Positions 6,227 through 15,466 are shown, counted from the stretch's first letter. The stretch: 64,000 nucleotides of DNA from Luteibacter rhizovicinus DSM 16549 (GCF_001887595.1 NZ_CP017480.1:3500001-3564000); one strand, 5' to 3'. Notes: generated from the letters alone by a model not told the origin. Numbers and translations are program-made.

Positions 6227-9097
6227 ATGAAAACGACAAAAAACATGGCGCCTCGGCGCCACGGCCTCGCTTTGGCCATCGCCGCCGCTCTTGCCTGTGC
6301 CTGTGCCCAAGTGTCGGCCCAGACGCCACCTGCGCCGGCCGCCGCGCCGGCGCCCTCGGCCTCGCCCGCACAAACACCGCCGCCGGACGACCAGGCGAAA
6401 AAGACCACTGAGTTGACCGCCATCACGGTCACCGGTTCGGCCCTGCCTCGCATCGACGTGGAAACGCCGTCGCCGGTGACCACCATCACGGCCGAACAGA
6501 TTCAGAAAAGCGGCCTGACCACGGTGTCCGACGTCGTACGCTCCATTTCAGCCGACAACAGCGGTTCCATCCCGGCCTCGTTTACCGCCGGCTTTGCGGT
6601 CGGTTCGACGGGCGTGGCCTTGCGTGGCCTGACCGTGAACTCGACGCTTGTCCTTATCGACGGCCGGCGTGCGGCTAACTACCCGGTGACCGACGACGGC
6701 CAGCGTTCCTTTGTCGATCTCAACACCATTCCGTCGAACGCGATCGACCGCATCGAAGTACTGAAGGACGGTGCGTCGTCGCTGTATGGCGCTGACGCCA
6801 TCGCCGGCGTGGTCAACATCATTCTCAAGCCCAGCTTCAAGGGGGCGGAGTTCACCGCCGATGTCGGTACGTCGGAGCATGGCGGAGGGACCACGAAGCG
6901 CGGGACAGTGTTGTTCGGTGGTGGCGATCTGAGGAAGGACGGCTGGAATGCCTACTTCAGTGCCGAATACCAGAAAGACAACAGCATCATGACCCGCGAT
7001 AGGGGCTATCCGTACAACACGGCCGACCTGCGTCGCAGCGGCGGCAACAACCTCATCGGTGGCCAGCCCTCGCAGAATTCCGGTTCGATCTACGGCACGG
7101 TGACGCCGGGTACCCTGTCTCGGCCAGGCGATGTCACCTCCGGGGTGGCCGACCCGGGCGGTCTCGCGCAACCGCTGCAATCGTGCGGTTCGCTCGGTAC
7201 CCTGATCACCGACGATCCGGCCAATCCGGGCAGTTACTGCGCGCAGAATCGCGCCCTTTACACCGCGATCCAGCCCACGACGGAGCGGGGCGGGTTGTAT
7301 GGCCGTTTCACCATCAAGCTGTCCGATACGACGCAGGCCTATATCGCCGGCAGCTATTACGAGGTCAAGACCTCGTTCCCGGGTACTCCGGCGCAGATCC
7401 AGGCGAGCACGCCGAACAACACCAATGCGATCGCCTTGCCGGCGACGCTGCCGGACGGTTCCCTCAATCCGAACAACCCGTTCGCGGCCCAGGGTAGTGC
7501 GGCACTGATCAATTACTCGTTCCCCAGTGCCCTGGCCAGTGGCCAGACGGACAACCACAACCTCCGCCTGGTCGGCGGTCTCACCGGACAGTGGGGTGAG
7601 TGGAGCTACGACACGGCCCTGGTGCTCAACCACGATTCGCTGGATACGCGCCTGGATGGTCTGCTCAACTACGGGCAGCTGATCTCCGCGATCACCAATG
7701 GCACGTATAACTTCGTCAATCCGTCGGCGAACTCGCGTGAGCTGCTCGATGCACTCTCGCCCACGTTGCGGAAAACGTCGACCAGCGACCTGCAATCGAT
7801 CGACTTCCATGTGACGCGTCCGCTGATGGATCTGGGCGGGGGCTCGCTCGGTCTGGCCACCGGCGTCGACGTGCGCCACGAGCAACAGAACGATCCGGAT
7901 CTCAATGCGAACCTGCAGGCGCAGGGGCTGGGTGTCGCGCGGACGAGCGGCCAGCGCACGGTAGGCGGTATCTACGTCGAGCTGGATGCACCCTTTACCG
8001 AGTCCTTCGAAGTGGATGCCTCCAGCCGCTTCGACCATTACTCGGACTTCGGCAACAACTTCTCGCCGAAGATCGGCTTCAAGTGGAAACCGTTCGAGCA
8101 ACTGGCCGTGCGCGGCACGTTCTCGAAGGGTTACCGTGCGCCGGGCTTCTCCGAGAGCGGGAACAGCCAGAGCGAAGGCTTCGCGACGTTCACGCCGCCA
8201 GAAGATTTTCAGAATGCGCATAACAACAGCGGCTACGTGCAGCCGTATCCACTGGCCTTCCTGACCACGTCCAATCCGAAGATCCAGCCGGAACGCTCGA
8301 AGAGCTACACCCTCGGCCTGCTGTTCCAGCCGACGCAGGACCTCAGCGCGTCGCTGGACTTTTACCGGATCAAGAAGACCGGGGTGATCGCGCAGCAGGA
8401 TCCCAACGCCGTCCTCGACGCCTACTTTGCCGGTGAACCCCTGCCAGCCGGCTCGGCGATCATCGCGGACGGTCCCGACCCGGCGGCACCCGGCGCACTG
8501 CCGCGGCCGCTGGTCGTGGCGGCGCCGTGGGTGAACCAGAACTCCCTGAAAACCCAGGGCATCGATCTCGATCTCAAGGCGGGCTACAGCTTCAACGAGA
8601 ACACGCGCTTCACCAGCGAGATCAACCTGACCAAGATCATCAGCTGGAAGCTGACCCTCGAAGACGGCACCACGCTCGATTTCGTCGGCACGCATGGTCC
8701 GTATGGCGTGTCGTCGGGTGCGGGTACGCCGCGTTATCGCGGCTCGTGGGCGAACAGCATCACGTTCGGCAAGGCGACGATCACCGGCACGCTGTACTAC
8801 ACCAGCGGCCTGAAGCTGACCGCGCCCGACGTGACGGACGGCTGCTTCTCGACCAATACGGATACGGGCGAAAACTTCCCGGCGAATTGCCGGATGGCCT
8901 CGTTCACCGACTTCGACCTGACCGGCCGCTACGACCTTACGGACAAGATAGCGATCACGGGTTCGGTCATGAACGCGTTCGACAAGAAGGCGCCGTTCGA
9001 CCCGTTGAACTACGCGGCACTGAACTACAACCCGACCTATGCGCAGAATGGCGTCGTCGGGCGGTTCTTTACGGTCGGTGTTCGGGTGAAGCTGTAA
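6227..9097 (+). CDS. TonB-dependent outer-membrane receptor
   Basis: The 956-aa protein has a signal peptide (residues 1-35), a Pro/Ala-rich linker, a TonB-box-like ELTAITVTGSA, and a plug domain (about 70-190: TVSDVVRSISADNSG, VALRGLTVNSTLVLIDGRRA, IDRIEVLKDGASSLYGADAIAGVVNII). A 22-strand barrel follows, ending in the aromatic C-terminal strand RFFTVGVRVKL. Such receptors import large ligands using TonB energy. This TonB-receptor subgroup, with a long barrel and VLIDGRRA/LYGADAIAGVVN motifs, is often used for carbohydrates or other non-iron ligands in xanthomonads; the actual ligand is unknown. No transporter gene is adjacent. Confidence 0.92.
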   Translation: MKTTKNMAPRRHGLALAIAAALACACAQVSAQTPPAPAAAPAPSASPAQTPPPDDQAKKTTELTAITVTGSALPRIDVETPSPVTTITAEQIQKSGLTTVSDVVRSISADNSGSIPASFTAGFAVGSTGVALRGLTVNSTLVLIDGRRAANYPVTDDGQRSFVDLNTIPSNAIDRIEVLKDGASSLYGADAIAGVVNIILKPSFKGAEFTADVGTSEHGGGTTKRGTVLFGGGDLRKDGWNAYFSAEYQKDNSIMTRDRGYPYNTADLRRSGGNNLIGGQPSQNSGSIYGTVTPGTLSRPGDVTSGVADPGGLAQPLQSCGSLGTLITDDPANPGSYCAQNRALYTAIQPTTERGGLYGRFTIKLSDTTQAYIAGSYYEVKTSFPGTPAQIQASTPNNTNAIALPATLPDGSLNPNNPFAAQGSAALINYSFPSALASGQTDNHNLRLVGGLTGQWGEWSYDTALVLNHDSLDTRLDGLLNYGQLISAITNGTYNFVNPSANSRELLDALSPTLRKTSTSDLQSIDFHVTRPLMDLGGGSLGLATGVDVRHEQQNDPDLNANLQAQGLGVARTSGQRTVGGIYVELDAPFTESFEVDASSRFDHYSDFGNNFSPKIGFKWKPFEQLAVRGTFSKGYRAPGFSESGNSQSEGFATFTPPEDFQNAHNNSGYVQPYPLAFLTTSNPKIQPERSKSYTLGLLFQPTQDLSASLDFYRIKKTGVIAQQDPNAVLDAYFAGEPLPAGSAIIADGPDPAAPGALPRPLVVAAPWVNQNSLKTQGIDLDLKAGYSFNENTRFTSEINLTKIISWKLTLEDGTTLDFVGTHGPYGVSSGAGTPRYRGSWANSITFGKATITGTLYYTSGLKLTAPDVTDGCFSTNTDTGENFPANCRMASFTDFDLTGRYDLTDKIAITGSVMNAFDKKAPFDPLNYAALNYNPTYAQNGVVGRFFTVGVRVKL

Positions 9098-9100
9098 CGA

Positions 9101-9808
9101 TCAGCCGCGCAGGGATGCTTCCTGAAGCACATCCACGCCATCCGCACGGATGGCGATGGATCCCTCGCTTCGCAACCTCGCCAGCATACGGGTCACCGTG
9201 GCCGCACTCATGCCAAGGTACGAACCGATATCGTCGCGCGACATCGGCAGCGGGATGAAGCCGCTGCCGATACCTTCCACGCGGCGACGGCGATCGAGTA
9301 GCTCGAGCAGGAACGACTTCACGCGCTCGGCGGCGGAACCGTCGGTGGCGCGGCGGGTGAATGCGCGCTCGCGCCGGCGCAGGGCGCGTAGATGGGCGGC
9401 GATCGCTTCACTGTGTTCGCACAGTGCGTCGGTGGCGGTGCGGGGAAATCGGCAGAACCATGTTTTGCCGACGGCCACTACCGACGCGCTGTGCGTCTGG
9501 GTACGGGGTACGTCGAGGGCGAAGAGTTCGCCGGGCAGGTGAAAGGCGAGCACGCGTCCGTCGCCGACGGTCTTTGCCAGGCCACTGAGCACGGCGAAGG
9601 CGGCACGGTGAGGTGCATCGGGCTGGACCAGCCGATCGCCTTCGGAGAAAGGACCGACGCGCTCGACCACCTGGCGCATGTCGAGCAGGGTGGGATCACC
9701 CCCCTGGGTGGCTTCGCAGACGGCGGCGTGGCGGCAGGACGCATTGCAGCAGATGGACGGCCGACGCGCGGCGGTGAACTGGCTGGCAAGGGCTGATGCA
9801 GTCGACAC
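9101..9808 (-). CDS. Crp/Fnr-family regulator with FNR-like cysteine set
   Basis: The 235-aa protein has a cyclic-nucleotide-binding-type beta-barrel (about 45-135) and a C-terminal winged helix (MSRDDIGSYLGMSAATVTRMLARLRSEG). The N-terminus carries Cys 20, 21, 25 and 31, and C119 in KTWFCRFP matches the position of the fourth FNR ligand, so it could hold an oxygen-sensitive [4Fe-4S] cluster. Spacing C21-x3-C25-x5-C31 differs from FNR (x2, x5). The recognition helix has AATVTR where FNR has ETISR, so DNA specificity may differ. Its stop faces the receptor gene three bases away. The Fe-S role is inferred from residues only. Confidence 0.82.
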   Translation of the reverse strand: MSTASALASQFTAARRPSICCNASCRHAAVCEATQGGDPTLLDMRQVVERVGPFSEGDRLVQPDAPHRAAFAVLSGLAKTVGDGRVLAFHLPGELFALDVPRTQTHSASVVAVGKTWFCRFPRTATDALCEHSEAIAAHLRALRRRERAFTRRATDGSAAERVKSFLLELLDRRRRVEGIGSGFIPLPMSRDDIGSYLGMSAATVTRMLARLRSEGSIAIRADGVDVLQEASLRG

Positions 9809-9982
9809 GGGTAACCTCCGGCACTCAGGGAGCGCAGCTGTATTTTAGGCCGCGTCATGGGGGGCGGTGGGTAAGGTCATCCCGCTGCGCCGTTTTGCCG
9901 CAGATGCCCCACCCATTGACCTTGCCGTGGTTTTGCCTTAGTAAGAGCGACGGGGGAACACCAAAAGGGGGCCGTCAAGGCC

Positions 9983-10186
9983 ATGGCACGTCGAGTCACG
10001 CAAGTCAGCACACCCGTCGTCGAAGACACCGATAGCAACGCCGCACCCTGGCCCGATGGCTTCATGCCCGGCACGGTGGCGCCGTTCGTCATGCGTTATG
10101 GCGTCGATTTCCTGGTTGCCATGCAGCGCGCCGCTTCGTCGCATGACGCCGCGGTGGTCTCGTCGGGTGAAGTCGAGCCCGCCTGA
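9983..10186 (+). CDS. Small hypothetical protein (67 aa), divergent from the FNR-like gene
   Basis: Unrecognised. Sequence begins MARRVTQVSTPVVEDTDSNA and has a short hydrophobic C-terminal half (MPGTVAPFVMRYGVDFLVAMQRAASS) that could be an amphipathic helix. A GGGGG-type purine run lies about 15-20 bases upstream. It is divergent from the FNR-like regulator (175 bases between starts), so it may be that regulator's target, but no FNR site (TTGAT-N4-ATCAA) is visible. Coding potential is moderate. Confidence 0.45.
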   Translation: MARRVTQVSTPVVEDTDSNAAPWPDGFMPGTVAPFVMRYGVDFLVAMQRAASSHDAAVVSSGEVEPA

Positions 10187-10212
10187 CGATCGGCACCGCG
10201 CGAACGCGCATG

Positions 10213-11694
10213 CTACGCGCGGGTCGCGCCGAGCAGGTCGGCCACGGCATCGATGAGGGCATGGACGGAGAACGGCTTGCTCAGCATGGCGGTTCCTTCC
10301 GGCAACGTCGGCGAATCCGCGAACGCGTCCCAGGCGTAGCCGGTGACGAAAAGGACGGGAAGGGTCCGCAAGCTTTCGCGAACGGCTAGCGCGAGCTGGT
10401 GGCCGTCCATGCCGGGCAGGCCGATATCGGTCACCAGGAGGTCGGGCGGTGGCCCGGCGTCGATCAGGCGAAGCGCTTCCTGACCGTCGGCGCAATCGCG
10501 CACCTGGTAGCCGGCTTCTTCGAGCACTTCCCGCGCAATCGCGCGCAGCATCTCTTCGTCTTCGACCAGCAGCACGCGCTGGCCTCGGCCGCGCACCATG
10601 GCGGCGTCCACATGGGCGTGGGTGGCGGCGTTCTCGCCGACATGGCGCGGCAACCAGAGGCTCACGGTACTGCCGCGACCCGGTGTCGATTCGATGATGG
10701 CGCGCCCGCCGGTCTGTCGTGCGAAGCCGTCCACCATCGACAGTCCGAGCCCCGTACCCTGGCCGATCGCCTTGGTCGTAAAGAACGGATCGAAGGCTTT
10801 CTCGACCACGCTCGACGACATGCCGGTGCCCGTATCGGTGACCGCGATCACGACGTAATCGCGGCGCCCCCTGCCGATGTCGGTATCGGAAACGTTGCGC
10901 GTCTGGATGGTCAGTCGCCCGCCTGTCGGCATCGCGTCTCGTGCGTTGATCGCAAGATTGAGCACGGCGCTCTCGAGCTGGCTGGCGTCGGACAGGGTGC
11001 GCCACAGGCCTTCGTGCATGCGCAAGTCGAGCGTCACCTGTTCGCCTATGAGCGGGCGCAGCAGGAGGTTGAGCTCCCTGACGAGGCCATTGGCGTCCAC
11101 GTCAGACAGTGACAGGGCTTGCTGCCGGGCGTAGGCGAGCAGTCGGTGGGTCAGGCCAGCGGCGCGTTTCACCGCGCCGCTGGCAGCGTCGAGGAGGCGT
11201 CGGGTGCCGTCGGTGCGGCCGCTGTCCAGCCGTTCGGCGACGACCTCGATCGCGCCGCCGATCCCGCCCAGGATGTTGTTGAAATCGTGCGCGATGCCGC
11301 CGGTGAGGCGACCGAGCGCCTCCAGCTTCTGCGCATGCCGTTGTTGCTCATCGATGTCCCGCCGGCGCTGGGTGTCGCGGCCCATGCCGTAGACCACGTC
11401 GCGGTCCGGGACGCAGGTCCATGCGAACCATCGGTAGTTGCCATCTTTCGCGCGCAGGCGTAACTCGAGGTCTTCGACGACTTCGCCATCGACCATCTGG
11501 CTGACGGCATCGCGTGCGCGGTCCAGGTCGTCGGGGTGGACCAGTTGCTCGAAGTCGAGGCCCACCAGTTCGGAGTCTTCGTAACCCAGCTCGCTTTGCC
11601 AGGCGGGATTGGTGTCGCGGTAACGGCCGTCGCGACCGAGCACGACGTACAGGTCGCGCGAGATCGCCCATATCTTTTCGCGGCCGCCGGTCAT
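10213..11694 (-). CDS. PAS hybrid sensor histidine kinase with C-terminal receiver
   Basis: The 493-aa protein lacks membrane segments, so it is cytoplasmic. A PAS/PAC domain (about 8-115) precedes the H-box (H136 in GGIAHDFNNIL). The ATPase follows with N-box LNLAINARDAMPTGG, G1 DTGTGMS and G2 GTGLGLSMV, then a receiver (VLLVEDEEMLRAIAREVLEEAG, phosphoacceptor in LLVTDIGLPGMDG, K of LSKPF). The GGIAHDFNN H-box places it in the HWE-unlike, NtrB-like hybrid group. The ATG at 11694 is 7 bases from the amidohydrolase stop, so the two genes are probably co-transcribed. No output regulator is adjacent; phosphotransfer via an Hpt protein is expected. Confidence 0.87.
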   Translation of the reverse strand: MTGGREKIWAISRDLYVVLGRDGRYRDTNPAWQSELGYEDSELVGLDFEQLVHPDDLDRARDAVSQMVDGEVVEDLELRLRAKDGNYRWFAWTCVPDRDVVYGMGRDTQRRRDIDEQQRHAQKLEALGRLTGGIAHDFNNILGGIGGAIEVVAERLDSGRTDGTRRLLDAASGAVKRAAGLTHRLLAYARQQALSLSDVDANGLVRELNLLLRPLIGEQVTLDLRMHEGLWRTLSDASQLESAVLNLAINARDAMPTGGRLTIQTRNVSDTDIGRGRRDYVVIAVTDTGTGMSSSVVEKAFDPFFTTKAIGQGTGLGLSMVDGFARQTGGRAIIESTPGRGSTVSLWLPRHVGENAATHAHVDAAMVRGRGQRVLLVEDEEMLRAIAREVLEEAGYQVRDCADGQEALRLIDAGPPPDLLVTDIGLPGMDGHQLALAVRESLRTLPVLFVTGYAWDAFADSPTLPEGTAMLSKPFSVHALIDAVADLLGATRA

Positions 11695-11701
11695 CGCCGA
11701 C

Positions 11702-13066
11702 TCAGGGCTTGAAGGCGTCGACGCGGCCCGCCACCTGGCGACCGCGTTGCCACACCGCATCGATCGTCGTGGTCGCTTCGATGTTGGAGGAGGGGTCTTT
11801 GTCGAGCACGATGAAGTCGGCTCGCTTGCCGTTGGCGAGCACGCCACGGTCGTCCAGGCCGAGCAGTTGCGCGGCGCTCTGTGTCGCGATGTGGATAGCC
11901 TGCAGCGGGGTCAGGCCGGCATCGACCATGAGTGCCAGTTCGCGATGCTCGGCAAAGCCGGGAATGCGCAAGGGCATGGCCCCGGCGTCCGTACCAAAAC
12001 CTATGTTCGCCCCGGCATCGTGGAGGGTCTTGAGGTTCTTCAGGTTTACCTGCAACGCCTCTTCGTTGACCGGCGTCGAGCCATCGTTGTTCACCTTGTC
12101 GCGCCAGGCACCGTCGGCGAACTGACGGGCGAGATCGGGCTGCACCGCATGCTGAAAGAACGGCTGGTCCATCCACCCGGGATGACGTGCATAGACGAAC
12201 GCGGCTTCGTTGAGGTCGAGCGTGGCGATGTACCAGGTGCCGTGCTGTTTCATCGCGTCGATGAAGCCCTGGTCCACAAGCTTGTCGCGAACGCCGTGGG
12301 CGAGGATGTCCACCCCCGCATCGACCAACTGGCGCGCATCGTCCAGGTAGTAGACGTGCGCGGCCACGCGGAGGTGCTTCGCATGGGCTTCGTCGATCAC
12401 GGCGTGCCAGATCTCCGGCTTCATCTTGACGGGCAGGCTGCCGTTGAAATCGTCCAGCCAGATCTTGACGAGGTCCGTCCCACGCGCTGCGGCCGCGTCC
12501 ACATCGGCACGGGCTTCTTCCGCCGTGGTGGGCCGATCGAGCTGGCTCGGTCCTGCCTGCATCATCTTGGCCGGCGGTGCGCCGTTGGGTACGCCGATCC
12601 CGCGGTCGGCACCGAACAGATCGGCCCCGTCTGCTTTGCCGGCATGGAGGTCGGCACGCAGGGGATAGAAGACGTCGGGATTGTTCACGCCGAGCGAGGT
12701 CACGGTAGTGACACCGTAGGCCCGCCACTGGCGTAACTGGCGCAAGCTGTTGTCGCGCGTGTAGAGCGCGGGAAGACCGCTCTTGGTGCCATCCACCGAT
12801 CCGATGTGCCCGTGGTCGGACACCAGCCCGGGAATGATGGTTTTGCCTGTGTAGTCGATGACCTGCGTGCCTGCCGGCATCTTGGCGCGCAGCCCTGGCC
12901 CCATGAGTGAAATGTGGTCGCCGTCGATCACCATGGTGACGTCCTCGCGCGGCGGGGCGCCTGTGCCGTCGATGACGCGTGCCCCGCGTATCACGACGGC
13001 GGCGTTGGCGTAGCCGGTGGCTCCGGCCAGGGCAAGAGCGAGCAGGGTGGGGCGGAGCAGGGTCAT
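11702..13066 (-). CDS. Exported amidohydrolase-family enzyme
   Basis: The 454-aa protein has a signal peptide (MTLLRPTLLALALAGATGYANA). It has the amidohydrolase fold: metal-binding SDHGHIG (HxH), the carboxylated lysine candidate in DLVKIWLDD, AAHVYY and LAHGVRD histidines, and the catalytic aspartate in GFGTDAGAM. Members include imidazolonepropionases, prolidases and periplasmic dipeptidases. The substrate is unknown. The ATG at 13066 has AGGAAGGA upstream; 10 extra residues from an earlier start look non-coding. The hybrid kinase is directly downstream on the same strand. Confidence 0.85.
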   Translation of the reverse strand: MTLLRPTLLALALAGATGYANAAVVIRGARVIDGTGAPPREDVTMVIDGDHISLMGPGLRAKMPAGTQVIDYTGKTIIPGLVSDHGHIGSVDGTKSGLPALYTRDNSLRQLRQWRAYGVTTVTSLGVNNPDVFYPLRADLHAGKADGADLFGADRGIGVPNGAPPAKMMQAGPSQLDRPTTAEEARADVDAAAARGTDLVKIWLDDFNGSLPVKMKPEIWHAVIDEAHAKHLRVAAHVYYLDDARQLVDAGVDILAHGVRDKLVDQGFIDAMKQHGTWYIATLDLNEAAFVYARHPGWMDQPFFQHAVQPDLARQFADGAWRDKVNNDGSTPVNEEALQVNLKNLKTLHDAGANIGFGTDAGAMPLRIPGFAEHRELALMVDAGLTPLQAIHIATQSAAQLLGLDDRGVLANGKRADFIVLDKDPSSNIEATTTIDAVWQRGRQVAGRVDAFKP

Positions 13067-13217
13067 GGGACGTCCTTCCTGATGGTGGCCCGTCACGAAT
13101 AATGCACGAGTTGCGAAGGCCGCGTCGTTGCGAAATCCGTCGTAGCGCGGTTGTCACATGCGGTGCACGTCGAGCAGCCGAATCTCCGTACCCAATCCAC
13201 CCCCGGAGCATCGTGCA

Positions 13218-13346
13218 ATGGAAGAGAAAAACATCACCCCCGTCGCGGACAAGCAGCGTGGCGGTATCGGTTACATCCTTCTTTGGGTTCTGGGCGTGCC
13301 GATTCCCGTCCTTATCCTGATCTTCCTCGTGCGCGGTTGCACCTGA
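13218..13346 (+). CDS. Small single-pass membrane protein (42 aa)
   Basis: The 42-aa product has a polar N-terminus (MEEKNITPVADKQRG), one hydrophobic helix (YILLWVLGVPIPVLILIFLV) and a short C-terminal RGCT. It is divergent from the amidohydrolase gene (151 bases between starts). The ATG follows a CGGAGC sequence 8-10 bases away. The length matches YqaE- or DUF-type single-helix peptides but I cannot assign a family. The composition (helix with conserved Gly-Pro) is unlike a random ORF, so I believe it is real. Confidence 0.55.
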   Translation: MEEKNITPVADKQRGGIGYILLWVLGVPIPVLILIFLVRGCT

Positions 13347-13422
13347 CCCGTTCCCGATCTCACCCGCGCCAAACTGGGGCGTACTGTCGTATAAGCTTCC
13401 GTGATCCCCTGCGGAAGTGACC

Positions 13423-14553
13423 ATGTCCCGATCGACCTTGCCGCGCAGCCCCGGTATCGACACGCTGCGCGGGCTCAGTATCGTCCTTGTCGTGATCCAC
13501 CACCTGGGCCTGCGGCTTCCGTTACATAAGACGGAAGCCGTGGCCTGGGTACCGGCGCTCGTCCTGAAGGGGCTGATCTTCAACGGCTACGAAGCCGTCT
13601 TCCTGTTTTTCGCGATATCCGGCTTCCTGATCACCCGCCACACGCTGGAGCGTGACGGCAGCCTCGCGACCATCGACTGGCGCGGCTTCTACGTTCGCCG
13701 CGCGGCGCGCATCGTGCCCTGTCTCGTCGGCCTCATCGGGCTCCTGCTGGTCTGTCACGTGTCAGGTGTGCCCAACTACGTGATCGACGAGACCCGACAA
13801 TCGCCAGCCGGTGCCACGCTGTCCGCGCTGACCTTTACCTTGAACGTCTATGAGGGGCATACGGGTTGGTTGCCTGGCGGGTGGGACGTGCTCTGGTCGC
13901 TCTCGATCGAAGAAGTCTTCTATCTCGGCTTTCCGCTGGTTTGTCTGGGCCTGGGCAGGACGCGGTGGATCGTCCCGCTGTTGCTCTTGCTGGTGGTCTC
14001 GGTGCCCTTTACCCGCGCTGCCATCGTAAACAACGAAATCTGGCAGGAGAAAGCCTATCTGCCGGGGATGGGGGCCATCGCGGCCGGCGTGCTCGCCGCG
14101 CTGTTCCTCGCGCGCCGCGGCGCGCTTTCGCCACCGACCCGGCGCTGCCTCGCGGGCATCGGCGTGCTGGCACTGCTCGTGGTGATGTTCTCGGGAGGCT
14201 GGCTGTGGCATGCGGTCCACGAGGGTTATCTGCTCGTGCTGATCGGTGGGGCGGTATGCCTGATACTCGCCGCGCCCGAAGGAGGCCGTGCGCTACCCGG
14301 TACCGCGTGGCTTCGATCGATGGGGCAGGCGAGCTATGAAATCTATCTCACGCACATGTTCGTGGTGTTCTCGCTGGTGGGCGTGGCCAGGATGACGGGG
14401 ACCGACACGGCAAGGGGCTGGCTCTGGTACCTGCCCGCGATCGGCCTGTGCTGGCTGCTCGGCTGGCTCGTGTCTCGATACCTGTCGGAGCCGGCCAATC
14501 GCGCCCTGCGCACTCGCATGCTCAGGTCTGCTCGCGTGGCCGCGACGGTGTGA
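13423..14553 (+). CDS. Acyltransferase 3 family membrane protein (OafA-like)
   Basis: The 376-aa protein has about ten membrane helices and the acyltransferase-3 signature at the N-terminus: GIDTLRGLSIVLVVIHHLGL with the catalytic-type histidine, then the Arg-rich FYVRRAARIVPCLVGLI motif and SLSIEEVFYLGFPLV. Enzymes of this family acetylate sugars on LPS, exopolysaccharide or Nod factors using acetyl-CoA. The ATG at 13423 is preceded by GCGGAAGTG; the GTG six bases upstream is an alternative. The 3' end overlaps the convergent YihY gene by 32 bases. The substrate is unknown. Confidence 0.88.
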   Translation: MSRSTLPRSPGIDTLRGLSIVLVVIHHLGLRLPLHKTEAVAWVPALVLKGLIFNGYEAVFLFFAISGFLITRHTLERDGSLATIDWRGFYVRRAARIVPCLVGLIGLLLVCHVSGVPNYVIDETRQSPAGATLSALTFTLNVYEGHTGWLPGGWDVLWSLSIEEVFYLGFPLVCLGLGRTRWIVPLLLLLVVSVPFTRAAIVNNEIWQEKAYLPGMGAIAAGVLAALFLARRGALSPPTRRCLAGIGVLALLVVMFSGGWLWHAVHEGYLLVLIGGAVCLILAAPEGGRALPGTAWLRSMGQASYEIYLTHMFVVFSLVGVARMTGTDTARGWLWYLPAIGLCWLLGWLVSRYLSEPANRALRTRMLRSARVAATV

Positions 14554-15421
14554 CCTCGTCGGCAAAGCTTTCGGCGTGCTCGGCGGGCCTGATTTTCGCG
14601 CCACGCGCCACAGCGAGCCCGCGCGTGAGTTCGGCGCCGAGCAGCACGATGATCGACGCGTAGTACACCCACGTGAGCAGGACGACGATGGCGCCGGCCG
14701 GACCATACGCGCCGCCAACGGATGCGTGTTCGATATAAAGACCGATGACGAACTTACCCGCGGCGAACAGGACTGCCGTGAGGATGCCTCCGCGTGTCGC
14801 GTCCTTCCACGCGATCTGCGCATCGGGAAGCACGCGGTACATGGCACCGAAGGCGACGGCGAAAACGACAAAGGAGATGATCGCCTCGGTGAGTTGCCAG
14901 GCCGTGGTATCGCCCGGAATCATGGCCTTGATCAGGCCATTGATGACAAACGAGATGATCAGCAGGAAGGCGATGCCGACGAGCAACCCGAAAGCGCGGG
15001 CGCGCGTACGCAGCCATCCGACCACGGCTTCACCCGGTTTGGCTCGTAGCTTCCACACACGATTGAGGGTCGACTGGAGTTGGGTGAATACGGCCGACGC
15101 GCTGAACAGCGTGATGATCAGGCCGATGAGACCGACCACGTTGCCCAGGTGGGGACGTTGCTGGGCGTTGTCGATAACCAGCTTGACGGCTCCGGCGCCT
15201 TGCGCGCCGATCACGCTGGTCAGGCTGTCGACAAGGTCGTTCTGCCATTCCGGCCGGAGCGCCGCCAATACCCACAACAGGAGCACCAGCAGGGGGGCGA
15301 AGGACAGGGCCGAATAAAAGGAAAGCGCCGCGGCCCGGGTCATCAACTCGTCGTCCGTAAAGCCGTCGATCGCAGTGCGGACGGACTTGGTCGCGAGGTC
15401 GAACCAGCGGCGCAGGGACAT
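14522..15421 (-). CDS. YihY/virulence factor BrkB family membrane protein
   Basis: The 299-aa protein has six membrane segments with YihY/BrkB features: DDELMTRAAALSFYSALSFAPLLVLLLWVL at the N-terminus, the polar LNRVWKLRAKPG loop, and PAGAIVVLLTWVYYASIIVLLGAELTRGLA near the C-terminus. The family was once called RNase BN in error; its function (transport or envelope integrity) is unproven. The C-terminus is a polar tail. It overlaps the acyltransferase gene convergently and may share a region with the CsbD gene, whose start lies upstream on the same strand. Confidence 0.88.
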   Translation of the reverse strand: MSLRRWFDLATKSVRTAIDGFTDDELMTRAAALSFYSALSFAPLLVLLLWVLAALRPEWQNDLVDSLTSVIGAQGAGAVKLVIDNAQQRPHLGNVVGLIGLIITLFSASAVFTQLQSTLNRVWKLRAKPGEAVVGWLRTRARAFGLLVGIAFLLIISFVINGLIKAMIPGDTTAWQLTEAIISFVVFAVAFGAMYRVLPDAQIAWKDATRGGILTAVLFAAGKFVIGLYIEHASVGGAYGPAGAIVVLLTWVYYASIIVLLGAELTRGLAVARGAKIRPAEHAESFADEVTPSRPREQT

Positions 15422-15466
15422 GGTCAGGGGGCGCGGGAGCCCGCGATGGTCTCCCGCGCAGCCAGA

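Noticed and set aside
6548..8695. 715-codon open frame on the minus strand
   Set aside because: It is antisense to the TonB-dependent receptor; high GC gives long shadow frames and the Arg/Gly-rich product has no domain.
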